Assembly (NCBI RefSeq): GCF_003999195.1
Contig: NZ_RJVR01000360.1
Span: forward strand, 1 to 64,000
Direction of reading: 5' to 3'
DNA length: 64,000 nt
Origin: Streptomyces soli
GTDB lineage: Bacteria; Actinomycetota; Actinomycetes; Streptomycetales; Streptomycetaceae
In this document: positions 1 to 8,252 of the stretch, piece after piece
How positions within the stretch are numbered: position 1 is the first letter of the stretch
Layout: every line of letters starts with the position of its first letter
Notes under the pieces: generated by a model
Database searches by the model: none
What the model saw: only the letters and a program-made list of their open reading frames with translations
What the model was told of the DNA's origin: nothing
Position numbers and translations under genes: made by a program

Positions 1-84
1 CGCGAGTTACAGACCCTGCTCGCGGCATGGACCGGCACCTGCCCCACCTGCCACCGCGACATACCCACCCACACACCAACCTGA
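1..84 (+). CDS. C-terminal fragment of an unidentified protein (runs in from the left edge)
   Basis: An open frame enters from the window edge and ends at a TGA at 82-84, giving 27 residues that end in a Cys-Pro-Thr-Cys-His stretch that could bind zinc. The upstream part is outside the window, so the protein cannot be identified. An ISL3 remnant lies 3.4 kb away, so a transposase tail is possible but not shown. Confidence 0.3.
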   Translation, partial: RELQTLLAAWTGTCPTCHRDIPTHTPT

Positions 85-404
85 CCAAGCACTACTAGGT
101 CCTGTCCGGGGGCGATCGTGAGCGGAGCGAGATGATGGTCGACACCAACGTGCACACCAACACCTACGGCGACTTCTCACGGCGACCGCGTCCGGGCAGG
201 TCGTAACCGTACCCGGGTTGCTTCGGGACGAAGGGGCCCCGGGGTGAAGCCTGTCCGAGGAGTTGACAAGCGTACGGCCCCCTGATCATGCGGGCGCCAA
301 CTCGCGCGGCTGCGTAGCGGCGGCCGGGTCCGGCGGGCTGGTTGGTTTCGATGCCCTTGCCTGTGAGGCTCACCCTCCCGCGGCCCCGGCCACCTACGTC
401 AGCT
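85..404. other. Intergenic stretch with no convincing gene
   Basis: About 320 bases between the left-edge fragment and the small membrane protein gene. Open frames exist on both strands, but they have biased Arg/Pro/Gly composition, no ribosome binding site and no recognisable motif. I see no RNA gene, and I cannot assign a function. Confidence 0.4.
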
Positions 405-671
405 TCACCGTGCTGACCTCTTGGGGGTGACAACAATCGGCAGCAGGATCAGCATGCTGACCCGGTAGGCGATCGTCGTGAGGAGGGGGGCGCCGATGAA
501 CAACATCAGGAGGAAGTCGATGACGCTCCCGTTGTGGACATGGATGCCGATGAGGGGCATGGTGCCGCCGATGAGTTCGATCACGGTGCACCACAGGCCC
601 CATATACCTGCCGTGGCTCCTAAGGCGATGGTGAGGACTTGCACCCAGGCGGGTAGTTCCTTACGGCTCAT
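405..671 (-). CDS. Small hydrophobic membrane protein, function unknown
   Basis: The 88-residue protein starts at the ATG at 669-671 (MSRKELPAWV). The frame is open further upstream, but that part is Arg/Pro-rich and unlike the rest. Three hydrophobic segments can be seen at about residues 10-34, 50-67 and 69-81, ending in a short basic tail, so it should sit in the cytoplasmic membrane. I do not recognise the family. It stands alone, about 440 bases from the convergent-free end of the ADP-ribosylglycohydrolase gene. It may belong to a transferred segment, since both neighbours are degraded DNA or strain-variable genes. Confidence 0.5.
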   Translation of the reverse strand: MSRKELPAWVQVLTIALGATAGIWGLWCTVIELIGGTMPLIGIHVHNGSVIDFLLMLFIGAPLLTTIAYRVSMLILLPIVVTPKRSAR

Positions 672-1111
672 TGGAATACTCCCGAATTGCGGTGGTCGAC
701 GCGGGGGAAGGTGGTCAGTCTGTCGACCGGTCACCGTATACAGTATGCAGATGACAAGGTGTCATGCCAGATGCGCGTCAGATTGAGCGGTGACCGGTGT
801 GCGGCGGCAGGTCGTACCAGCTGTCAATCGAGTCTCACGGCCTATTCACGGCCTGACAAAGGGAGTTAGAGCCGATAAGGGCCCGCTACCTGCACGAACG
901 CTCCACAGGCCCACGCCCTCCGGAGCCGTTGCACGAGATCCGCACCAGTGGCGCACCAGAACGGGCGGTAAACCACGGTCAATAGGGGTCACAGCACGGC
1001 CGGACCAGAAGGGTCGTGCTGGCGTTTGCGCTGCTCAGGGACTTGATCGCGTGTGAACGCACAGTGATTCCCAAGCTCATGGCTCGGATGACGCATGCGC
1101 ACCGAGGCCGT
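672..1111. other. Intergenic stretch with no convincing gene
   Basis: About 440 bases between the start of the small membrane protein and the end of the ADP-ribosylglycohydrolase gene. Short plus-strand frames (for example from 790) have no ribosome binding site and no motif. Apart from the dyad at 751-765 I see nothing to annotate. Confidence 0.4.
751..765. repeat. Perfect 6+3+6 inverted repeat, possible operator
   Basis: ATGACA-AGG-TGTCAT is a perfect dyad in the otherwise empty 672-1111 region, about 80 bases upstream of the small membrane protein start. Its size and symmetry suit a dimeric regulator such as a GntR or MarR protein. No partner regulator lies next to it, so the operator role is inference. 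Confidence 0.25.
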
Positions 1112-2041
1112 TCAGGTCGCGAGGCGCTGCGCGAGATCCAGTAGCTGTCCAAGCCTCAGGATTCGGCCGCCGGAACCTGGCAGGGGGACATGCAGAGATT
1201 CAGTCCACCGAACGGGGATCGCGTCCACCCCGTAGTTGGCGCCCGCGAGGCCGCCAGTGACCGCAGCGACTGTGTCCGTGTCGCCGCCGAGGTCGATTGC
1301 GGTGCGTATCGCGTCCTCGAAAGTATCAGTGGTGCGCAGGGCCCAGACAGCCGAGCCAAGGCACGGCCAGACGGCGCCGTTGAACTCCGTGGCCTGATCG
1401 GGGTGCCAATCCGGCGCAAGGACGGTGCCATACCGCTCGCGATGGTTGGGGTGGACAAGAGCCAAGGTGGCGGGGAGCGCTTCGAGGGGATCGGCCCCAT
1501 CCAGTGTGACCCGAAGAAGCTCGTGGAATACGGCAGTGCCTTCCCAGGCAGCGCGGTCGCCATGGGTGAGAGCGGCAATGCGGCGGGCGGTGTCCATGGT
1601 TGCTTGTTGGCCGTCGCGAGCAAAGTAGACCGCCGAGGTGGAGGCCCGCATCAACGACCCGTTGCCCGCCGCCCGTTGGTTGACCTGGAAGTGAATCCCG
1701 GCGGCAAGATCCCACGGCATACCGCTGGTCAGGACGTCTTCTGTCTGCAGCCCGATGTCCTTGGGCTCGGAAACCGCCCAATGCTGAAAGCGGGCGAACA
1801 TGTCCGGCAGGTCCAGCCCGCCCCGCTCCAGCAGTGACTCAGCGACCAGGACTGCCATCTGCGTGTCGTCCGTGGCTTCGCCCGGCTCCCAGCCACCGCC
1901 ACCGCACATCTCACCGCCGGCACTAGGTAGAGGGAACCGTGCCGAGAACGCGCCCGCGGGACCGAACTCGAAGGGGGCTCCCAGCGCATCGCCGACCGCC
2001 GAGCCGATGACCGCTCCGGCGGCCCGCTGAATGCGCTTCAC
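1112..2041 (-). CDS. ADP-ribosylglycohydrolase family protein
   Basis: A 309-residue protein of the DraG/ARH family, which removes ADP-ribose from modified proteins or hydrolyses related ADP-ribosyl compounds using two bound Mg ions. The metal-binding motifs are clear: TDDTQ near residue 58 and GGDTDT near residue 250, with the usual N-terminal glycine-rich G-x-x-x-GDALG segment. The length is normal for a single-domain member. A TTG at 2044 precedes the chosen GTG at 2041; no Shine-Dalgarno is visible, but a TAGCCT box lies 6 bases upstream, as in leaderless Streptomyces genes. No ADP-ribosyltransferase gene lies nearby, so the substrate cannot be read from context. Confidence 0.88.
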   Translation of the reverse strand: MKRIQRAAGAVIGSAVGDALGAPFEFGPAGAFSARFPLPSAGGEMCGGGGWEPGEATDDTQMAVLVAESLLERGGLDLPDMFARFQHWAVSEPKDIGLQTEDVLTSGMPWDLAAGIHFQVNQRAAGNGSLMRASTSAVYFARDGQQATMDTARRIAALTHGDRAAWEGTAVFHELLRVTLDGADPLEALPATLALVHPNHRERYGTVLAPDWHPDQATEFNGAVWPCLGSAVWALRTTDTFEDAIRTAIDLGGDTDTVAAVTGGLAGANYGVDAIPVRWTESLHVPLPGSGGRILRLGQLLDLAQRLAT

Positions 2042-2440
2042 CAAGCCAGGCTATCGGCGCCGCACAGCGTGCACGTCGGATGTCTCGGCAAGTCTGGAGA
2101 CGCATGGCCTCCTGGGCCGTCTCTGGGCCGTGCGAGGCTGGCCAACGGTGACAGATGCCACCCGGCAGTGACCGTCCTTGCACCGCTCTGGCCTGGGCCG
2201 CCGTTGTCGAGCTGCGGCACTGGTACGACCATGCCTGCACAGGGAGAGCTGACATCACCGGTTGACATCAACGTCGCCCGACGGCGCCAGACCGTGCCGA
2301 TCAGATGAGGCTGGTAAGAGAGCCCACTTGAGTCCGCATGCGTCAGGTTACCGACTGGGGGCGAGTCGAGACGATAAGGCTGACGACAACGCGGCCGGGG
2401 ACAGCCATCGGCCACCGACGCCCCCCATTTCCGGCCGGTC
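2042..2440. other. Intergenic stretch, promoter side of the ADP-ribosylglycohydrolase gene
   Basis: About 400 bases between two minus-strand genes. Several overlapping frames exist on both strands, but they look like GC-skew artefacts with no ribosome binding site or motif. Only the -10-like box at 2048-2053 is worth marking. Confidence 0.4.
2048..2053 (-). promoter_or_regulatory. Putative -10 box of a leaderless ADP-ribosylglycohydrolase transcript
   Basis: On the minus strand TAGCCT lies 6 bases before the GTG at 2041, the geometry expected when transcription starts at or next to the start codon. No good -35 hexamer was identified, so this is a weak call. Confidence 0.35.
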
Positions 2441-3058
2441 TTATTTGCCGGTGCCCGCCACGTCCGTCGTGTTGACGAAAGGCACGGTGAGACAGGCGAG
2501 CCGCGCCCCAGCCATTCCTGCCTTGCCGTGCTTCGTCGCCGTCCCGTGCTCGTGGATGACCACGGACCGGGCCGCGCCCGGCCGGAAGCGCCAGTCGTGC
2601 CGGGATTCGGCGGTGGCACGGCCCCGGGCGTCGGTCGTGAAGTCCAGCCACACCTCGTTCTCGGAGTTCGCGTAGGCGGGGTCGGTGGAAGGCTTTTTTG
2701 GGTCCTTGACGTTTTGGTAGTGCGGCCCCGAGGCATCCGGGGTGCGGCCACAAGGCTTGGTGTGCACATGCGCGCCGTACATACGGTTCGGGGGCAGCCC
2801 GCTCACCTGGAGCCGAACGCTGGTGGTCGCGCCGCCGACGCGCCCGCCCACATGCTCGACAACGGAGATGCGAGCGCCCACGGGCACCTTCTTCGAGTCG
2901 TATGTCAGCGGTTTCGACGGATGGAACGGCGAAGGCGGCACGAACCGCCCCTCCGCCTTCACTGTGCGGGAGCCGCCATACGCGAATGCCACTGTGGTCG
3001 GCACCGCGAGCAATGCTGTCACGGCAAAGGCAGCGGACGCTTTGTGAAGAGTCCTCAT
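2441..3058 (-). CDS. Secreted Cu/Zn superoxide dismutase-like protein
   Basis: A 205-residue protein of the Cu/Zn superoxide dismutase-like (SodC) fold. The ATG at 3058 is preceded by GAGGGAG about 8 bases away. The first 27 residues form a signal peptide (MRTLHKAS, a hydrophobic core, then TVAFAYGG). Metal-site motifs are GAHVHTKPC at about residue 93, a later GPHYQN, and SVVIHEHGT near residue 167, with two cysteines placed as in the family disulfide. Histidines of the copper site are present; the electrostatic and zinc loops are shortened, so full dismutase activity is uncertain. It should act outside the membrane or in the cell wall. Longer upstream frames lack a ribosome binding site. 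Confidence 0.8.
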   Translation of the reverse strand: MRTLHKASAAFAVTALLAVPTTVAFAYGGSRTVKAEGRFVPPSPFHPSKPLTYDSKKVPVGARISVVEHVGGRVGGATTSVRLQVSGLPPNRMYGAHVHTKPCGRTPDASGPHYQNVKDPKKPSTDPAYANSENEVWLDFTTDARGRATAESRHDWRFRPGAARSVVIHEHGTATKHGKAGMAGARLACLTVPFVNTTDVAGTGK

Positions 3059-3437
3059 GAGCGGTCTCCCTCGACGAAGGTGATGAGGAGTCCAGCAGGT
3101 GGCGGTCCCACCGTAAAGGCCAGTAATTCCGCGCCGCGAATTGAAAGCGTCCGTTGGAGCGAAGCGGTCGAGCAGGCGCACTCCCGTAAACACCCCCCAC
3201 AGCGGCAGGCGCACCACTGACGTCGGACGAAGCGCCGTGCCCTGGAATCCTGAGGCCCTGCGGCTGCAACACGAGTTCGTATTGCAGCCATCGGCGAAGT
3301 CGACCCCCGTAAGTGGGTCTTCAAAGTTGAGCGGTGCGAAGGTGTCCGCGGGCTCGGCGGGTGGTGACACAGCGTGTCCATAGCCGCTGGTTCTAGGTCA
3401 CACCACCCGTGGCCCTGGATGCAGAGTGCCCGTGGCC
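3059..3437. other. Intergenic stretch between the SOD-like gene and the ISL3 remnant
   Basis: About 380 bases. It holds the SOD-like ribosome binding site and presumably its promoter. The rest reads as short frames of mixed composition on both strands. No inverted-repeat terminus of the adjacent IS remnant was recognised with confidence. Confidence 0.35.
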
Positions 3438-3905
3438 ATGAGTGATCATTGCTGTTCTCTACGCAGCTTGATCATCATGGGACCACGGGCTTGGACAACG
3501 ATAGGCCTGGCGGTCGCTCGGGTGGAGCGGCTGGAGGACGGCACCCGACGGGTGCACTCGGTCACTTTCCGAAGAGGGCGCGCGGGCCTGCCCGCAGTGC
3601 GGAGCGTTCTCCTTGCGCATCAAGGGGTCCGCGATCACGCGGCCACGCGACCTGCCCTTCGGCGAGCGGGGCCTGGAAGTGGTGTGGCGTAAGCGGCGCT
3701 GGTACTGCGCGGAACCACGGTGCCCGAGGAAGTCGTTCACCGAGCAGGTCCGCCAGGTCCCGGCGGGAGCCAGGATCACCGAGCGGTTACGGTCCGCGGC
3801 GGGGCTGCGGGTGTGCGACGCCGGCTCCACGGTCGTTCAGGCAGCCCGCGACCTGCGGCTGTCCTGGCCGACGTGTGCGGGCCGGCCCGGTCCGGGTGAA
3901 ACGGC
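3438..3905 (+). pseudogene. ISL3-family transposase, N-terminal remnant with frameshift
   Basis: The reading starts at ATG 3438 (MSDHCCSLRSLIIMGPRAW) and continues to VHSVT near 3566. There a one-base shift moves the conserved sequence into the frame carrying EEGARACPQCGAFSL, RIKGSAITRPRDLPFGERG and RKRRWYCAEPRCPRKSFTEQ. The paired CxxC/CxxxxC zinc finger and the following helix-turn-helix-like region (AGSTVVQAARDLRLSW) are typical of the N-terminus of ISL3 transposases. Similarity stops abruptly near 3880-3905, and the DDE catalytic domain is missing. The element is therefore dead, truncated where the marR gene now begins. This marks a past insertion and deletion at the edge of the asnB-marR segment. 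Confidence 0.8.
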
Positions 3906-3939
3906 ATGGGCGTCCGATGATCCGCGACGGCCCCCGGTC

Positions 3940-4371
3940 TCAGTCGGCATCGGTGAGCCGACGCAGCAGGTGGCCCACCTCCAGCACCTTCTGCACGTCC
4001 TGCGGCGACAGCGAGCCGAGGCGTTCGGCAAGAGCCTCGGCCTCGCTGTGCGCCACCCTGGACATTGTCCGTGAACCCGAATCGGTGATGGCCACACGGA
4101 TGGCGCGGCCGTCGGCCTGCTCGGGTTCGCGGCGGACCAGTCCCGCGGATTCCAGGTTCGCTACGGCGGCGGTGACCGTCGGCTGGGAGCAGGGGACGCG
4201 GTCCGCGATCACGCCGATGCGCGAGGGACCGTACTCAGTCAGCAGGGCGAGAACGATGAGCGGAGTCGGCTGCAGCCCAGGATCGGGCCGGGCCTTGCGC
4301 AGGGCGCGCAACAAGCGGTGCAGGGACACCACGAGTTCGAGCGCCGCCTCCTCGCTGACCGCCGCAGTCAT
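3940..4371 (-). CDS. MarR-family transcriptional regulator
   Basis: A 143-residue MarR-type repressor. The winged helix-turn-helix covers about residues 45-105, with the recognition part CSQPTVTAAVANLESAGLV followed by a basic wing (RREPEQADGRAIRV), and dimerising helices at each end. It is the second gene after asnB on the minus strand, with a 24-base gap, so it is probably co-transcribed with asnB and may control it. The ligand is unknown. The ISL3 remnant ends just beyond its stop codon, so its transcript has no obvious downstream partner. Confidence 0.85.
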   Translation of the reverse strand: MTAAVSEEAALELVVSLHRLLRALRKARPDPGLQPTPLIVLALLTEYGPSRIGVIADRVPCSQPTVTAAVANLESAGLVRREPEQADGRAIRVAITDSGSRTMSRVAHSEAEALAERLGSLSPQDVQKVLEVGHLLRRLTDAD

Positions 4372-4395
4372 CCGCCCGTCACATCTCCAGTCTGG

Positions 4396-6240
4396 TCAAG
4401 CGATCGCCATCGTAGGCGAGTAGAGGTCCATCCACAGCGCGAGATCGAGGACGCGCTCCAGGCCGTGCCGGGAGGCCTGGGTGACCTGCGGAGTGCCGGT
4501 CTTGACCGCGCGCTCCAGCCATGCGCGGCTGACCAGGTCGAACACCGGGTGCGAGGGCTTGGCCAGCAGGTCCTTGGCGTTCTCCTGCAGCGCCACGGCG
4601 TACTTCGGGTCCTGGGTGGAGGGGTAGGGGCTCTTGACGCGGTCGTAGACGGACTTGGGTAGCACGTCCGCGGTGGCCTCGCGCAGCAGGCTCTTTTCCC
4701 TGCCGTCGAAGGACTTCAGCTCCCAGGGGGTGTTGTAGACGTACTCCACCAGGCGGTGGTCGCAGAACGGCACCCGGACCTCCAGGCCGACCGCCATGCT
4801 GGCGCGGTCCTTGCGGTCGAGCAGGATGCGCACGAAGCGGGTGAGGTGGAGGTAGCAGATGACCCGCATCCGGTACTCGAAGTCGCTCTCGCCGTCTAGG
4901 CGTTGGGCACCGCGGACCGCGACGCGGTAGCTGTCGCGGATGTAGTCCTCCAGGTCCAGGGACTTAATGACCGTGTCGGTGAGGATGTTGCCGTCGTCCC
5001 CGAAGTGCTGGGCGTACCGCACCAGCCAGGGGAAGGTGTCGGCCTTGCGGGCTTCTTCGTCGAAGAACTGCTGGTAGCCGCCGAAGACCTCGTCCGCGGA
5101 CTCGCCCGACAGGGCGACGGTGGAGTGCTGCCGGATGGCCTTGAACAGCAGATAGAGGGAGGCGTCCATGTCGCCGAGCCCGGCGGGGATGTCCCGGGCG
5201 CGGATCATCCTGGAACGAACCTCGGGGTCCGCGAGCTGGTCGGAGTTGAGAACGATGTCCTGGTGCACGGTCCCCGAGCCGGCGGCGACGTCGTGCACGA
5301 AGGGGGTGTCGGGGGTGCCCCGCAGGCCGTCGGGGACGAAGTTCTCGGTCTGGCCCACGAAGTCGACCGCGAAGCTGCGCACGGTCTGCCCCTGGGCGGC
5401 GAGTTGACGTGCCGCCAACGCGGTCATCGCCGAGGAGTCCAGGCCGCCGGAGAGCAGGGTGCAGCGTGGCACGTCGGCAACGAGCTGGCGGCGCACGATG
5501 TCGTCGAGCAGCTCGCGTACGCGGGCGATCGACGCCTCCTTGTCGTCGGTGTGCTGCCTGGTCTGCAGAGACCAGTAGACGTGGGTACGGATGCCGTTGC
5601 GCCCGACGGTCACCACGCTGCCGGGCTCGACCTCGTGCATGCCCTCCCACACCGCGTGACCGGGCGTCTTGACGAAGGCGAAGAGCTCGCGCAGGCCGTC
5701 CAGGGAGACACGGCGGGCGGCGAGCGGGTTGGCGAGGATCGCCTTGGGCTCGGACCCGAACAGCACACCGTCGTCGGTCGGGTAGTAGTAGAACGGCTTG
5801 ATGCCCATTCGGTCGCGGATCATGACGAGCTTCTGCTCGCGGCTGTCCCAGATGGCGAAGGCGTACATGCCGTTGAGCCGGTCGGCGACGGCCTCGCCCC
5901 ACTCAAGGTAGCCGTGGAGCACCACTTCGGTGTCGGAGGCGGTGGTGAAGCGGTGGCCGCGCGCGGTCAGTTCCGTGCGCAGCTCGGTGAAGTTGTAGGC
6001 CTCACCGGAGTACACCATCGCCACCGTGCCGCCACCGCCGGCTTCGGCGGTCATCGGCTGCCGGCCCCCGGGCAGGTCGATGATGGCGAGCCGGCGGTGT
6101 CCGAGCGCGGCGGGTCCGTCCACCCAGGTGCCGCGGTCGTCCGGCCCGCGGCAGGCCATCGTCTCGGTCATCGCGTCCACGGTGTCTTGCTCGTTCCGCA
6201 GGTCCCGCTCGAACGAGATCCATCCGGCGATTCCGCACAT
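4396..6240 (-). CDS. asnB: Asparagine synthetase (glutamine-hydrolysing)
   Basis: A 614-residue cytoplasmic enzyme making asparagine from aspartate, glutamine and ATP. Cys2 of MCGIAGW is the glutaminase nucleophile of the class II amidotransferase domain (about 1-210). The synthetase domain carries the pyrophosphate loop SGGLDSS at 264-270 and later ALSGESADEVFGGY and the RKDRASMAVGLEVRVPF segment. Length and motifs match complete AsnB enzymes. The ATG at 6240 is preceded by a GGCAGAG-like site. Most bacteria have other asparagine routes, and many actinomycete asnB-like genes sit in specialised clusters. Here the partner is a MarR regulator rather than biosynthetic genes, so a housekeeping or amide-transfer stress role are both possible. 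Confidence 0.9.
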   Translation of the reverse strand: MCGIAGWISFERDLRNEQDTVDAMTETMACRGPDDRGTWVDGPAALGHRRLAIIDLPGGRQPMTAEAGGGGTVAMVYSGEAYNFTELRTELTARGHRFTTASDTEVVLHGYLEWGEAVADRLNGMYAFAIWDSREQKLVMIRDRMGIKPFYYYPTDDGVLFGSEPKAILANPLAARRVSLDGLRELFAFVKTPGHAVWEGMHEVEPGSVVTVGRNGIRTHVYWSLQTRQHTDDKEASIARVRELLDDIVRRQLVADVPRCTLLSGGLDSSAMTALAARQLAAQGQTVRSFAVDFVGQTENFVPDGLRGTPDTPFVHDVAAGSGTVHQDIVLNSDQLADPEVRSRMIRARDIPAGLGDMDASLYLLFKAIRQHSTVALSGESADEVFGGYQQFFDEEARKADTFPWLVRYAQHFGDDGNILTDTVIKSLDLEDYIRDSYRVAVRGAQRLDGESDFEYRMRVICYLHLTRFVRILLDRKDRASMAVGLEVRVPFCDHRLVEYVYNTPWELKSFDGREKSLLREATADVLPKSVYDRVKSPYPSTQDPKYAVALQENAKDLLAKPSHPVFDLVSRAWLERAVKTGTPQVTQASRHGLERVLDLALWMDLYSPTMAIA

Positions 6241-7086
6241 GTGTCTGCCTCCGACTCTGCCTTGCCCAGGTGTTCCGCGGCGTTACGGCCTGCTGCGGAC
6301 CTACCTACTCCGCGCTGAGATCCGCTCACCTTCCGTAATGTGTATCGAGCACCTATATAACAAGTGTCCGTCGGCGGAGGTTGTTCGTCAACGCCGGACG
6401 ACACCGGCGCGCGCGGGGTGGGCTACGTTCGCCCATCCCGCCACAGGCGCTCTGAGCTGCCCGAATCGCCGTACGATGCGGTCCTCGCACCTAGCGTCCG
6501 GGGACACGGGCGGGGCGCCTGTTCGAGTGAGCGCACGCGCATCGAAGAGGACCGGGGCTCACCCTCCGCTGCCGTGTACGAGTCATCCAGCCAGAGTTTG
6601 GCCCACAGGTTGGCTTCCGCGAGCGACGGCACGGTGCCGAGCACCGGGTCGATGGACTCGAGGGAAATGGTCTCAGGGTGTGGGCGCGGTGGAAGTCCCA
6701 CAGCGCTGTGGCGTCCGCGGCGGGCACGGGTGATCGCAGCCAGGCGGGCGTCGACCTCCGCCCGAGCGGGCTTCGGCGGTCGGCCATCGCGCGAGCCGAG
6801 TTTCCAGCGTGTCGTTGTTCTCGAACCCTCTGCCGAGGTGTCGGTGTTCCGGCAAGATCATTGTCTGGTCCGGGATGCTGGGCGCCTGTTGCCGAAGGCC
6901 CAGGAAGCTCTGCAGATGCGGGCCGCGGCAGCACTTCGCGCCGGCCGGGACCGGCACGAGGTGGCTCAACTCCCAGGCGTCAGCATGGAGTCGGTGGCCG
7001 ATTGATGGCGGAATTGAGGACCGTATCTGTCCGCAATGCCTCGTAGTGTCCTCCGTGACGACCAAGAACGAGGAAAGGCGGAGATC
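6241..7086. other. Long divergent intergenic region with AT-rich asnB promoter and possible gene debris
   Basis: Next to asnB, 6335-6365 is unusually AT-rich for this genome and reads TTGTTATATAGG on the minus strand, a likely promoter or MarR target. Between 6550 and 6720 on the minus strand two frames give protein-like text (ALWDFHRAH, then after a shift ETISLESIDPVLGTVPSLAE), which looks like a frameshifted gene fragment. I cannot name it. The rest shows nothing supportable. Confidence 0.35.
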
Positions 7087-7593
7087 ATGACCACGGAGAC
7101 GCTCCTCATCGGTGAGCACGCGGACCTGCTGGCCAGCCTGAGCAAGCACCGCTTCTTCCTGCGCTACACCGTGCAGGGGCTGACCGACGAGCAGGCCGCG
7201 CTCACGCCGACCGTGAGCGCGCTGTGCCTGGGTGGGCTGATCAAGCACGTGACGCATGCCGAGAAGGGCTGGATCAACTTCGTGCTGGACGGCGCCGAGG
7301 CGTTGTCCGGCGGCTGGGAGCAGCACATGGGCAGCTTCCGTATGGAGCCCGGCGAGACGCTGGCCGACCTGCTGGCCGAGTACGACGCCGTGGCGAAGCG
7401 GACCGACGACCTGGTGTCGTCGCTGCCGGACCTGCACAAGAGCCGGCCGCTGCCCGAGGCCCCGTGGTTCGAGCCCGGCGCCAGCTGGTCGCTGCGCCGC
7501 GTTCTGATGCACATCATCGCCGAAACCGCGCAGCACGCCGGCCATGCCGACATCATCCGCGAGGCCGTCGACGGTCAGAAGACCATGGGCTGA
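7087..7593 (+). CDS. DinB-family (DUF664-like) protein
   Basis: A 168-residue four-helix-bundle protein of the DinB/YfiT superfamily. The fold binds a divalent metal through three histidines; candidates are in LIKHVTHAEKGW (about residues 52-63) and near the C-terminus in LMHIIAETAQHAGHADIIRE. Many actinomycete members act as mycothiol-dependent transferases or isomerases, which would suit this organism, but the reaction is not known here. The ATG at 7087 has GGAAAGGCGGAG just upstream; a longer frame from 7036 lacks this support. The gene stands alone and ends before a strong terminator. Confidence 0.8.
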   Translation: MTTETLLIGEHADLLASLSKHRFFLRYTVQGLTDEQAALTPTVSALCLGGLIKHVTHAEKGWINFVLDGAEALSGGWEQHMGSFRMEPGETLADLLAEYDAVAKRTDDLVSSLPDLHKSRPLPEAPWFEPGASWSLRRVLMHIIAETAQHAGHADIIREAVDGQKTMG

Positions 7594-7602
7594 CCAGGGC
7601 AA

Positions 7603-7626
7603 GACCCCCGGACTGCTCCGGGGGTC
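7603..7626 (+). terminator. Terminator of the DinB-family gene
   Basis: GACCCCCGGA, a CTGC loop, then TCCGGGGGTC form a perfect 10-bp hairpin 9 bases after the stop codon. There is no T-run, which is usual in Streptomyces. Confidence 0.7.
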
Positions 7627-7643
7627 CCATGGTGCCGCACCAC

Positions 7644-8017
7644 TCAGCCGTCGTCGCCGTCCAGGAGACTCTGAATACGCCGGTTCGCGACCTCGTCACG
7701 GCCGTCGAGGCAGCAGGACCTCCACACTGTTGCCGGCCCGCTCACCCGTTTCGAGGCGCAGAAGGCCCCACCGAGCGCGCCGGCGCCGTGTGCCTTCAAC
7801 TGCCCAAGCGGTGAGGCGAAGGTCTCTTCCGTGGGCAGCCACTCTTCCTCCCAATCCCACCGAAGGTCGGCATACAGCTCAACGGCATCCAAAGCGTCGC
7901 GCATGTCCAGAACCGCCGCCCTGAACTCGGCAAAGCCATCTACCGGAAGGGTCGAGTTGGCTTCATGTGCCCGCGCCCGAAGTGCTCCTGCCGCGCCCCA
8001 CCACGCGGCCTCCGCTC
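7644..8017 (-). pseudogene. Decayed gene of unknown identity
   Basis: On the minus strand the frame is open from a TGA near 8017 down to 7644. It reads like protein in its first two thirds, for example LPVDGFAEFRAAVLDMRDAL and LYADLRWDWEEEWLPTEE. The only ATG is internal (7904), no ribosome binding site precedes it, and the C-terminal third becomes low-quality, Arg/Cys-rich text. It looks like a 5'-truncated and frameshifted remnant. The family is not recognised. Confidence 0.35.
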
Positions 8018-8252
8018 ATGAATGCGGCCCTTCGTCGCGGGCCAGTTGCCTCAGGGCGATGCGGGCTGCGGGGGCCTGGGCGCCGTGGGTGGTCCAGTAG
8101 GGGTGGGTGGAGACCTGGACGCTGAGGCGGTTGAGGCGGCGGCGGAGGGTGGTGGTCTGGGCTGGGCCGCCGACGCGGTCTGCGAGCTGCTGGTATACGG
8201 CGTACCAGTCGCGCTGGGCGGCGACGAGGTCATCAGGGAAGGTGTGCGCCAT
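8016..8252 (-). CDS. Small conserved hypothetical protein
   Basis: A 78-residue protein starting at ATG 8252 (MAHTFPDDLVAAQRDWYAVY). An upstream extension to 8297 has no ribosome binding site. It is Arg-rich and mainly helical (LRRRLNRLSVQVSTHPYW) with no cysteines or membrane segment. I recall similar short proteins in many Streptomyces, of unknown function, often repeated in accessory regions. It ends where the decayed minus-strand gene begins. Confidence 0.55.
   Translation of the reverse strand: MAHTFPDDLVAAQRDWYAVYQQLADRVGGPAQTTTLRRRLNRLSVQVSTHPYWTTHGAQAPAARIALRQLARDEGPHS

Noticed and set aside
164-436. Minus-strand 90-residue frame near the left edge
   Set aside because: No ribosome binding site and unusual composition; could be debris but cannot be supported.
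4903-6318. Plus-strand 471-residue open frame opposite asnB
   Set aside because: It is the reverse-strand shadow of asnB in GC-rich DNA: Val/Gly/Asp/His-rich text with no motif and no ribosome binding site.
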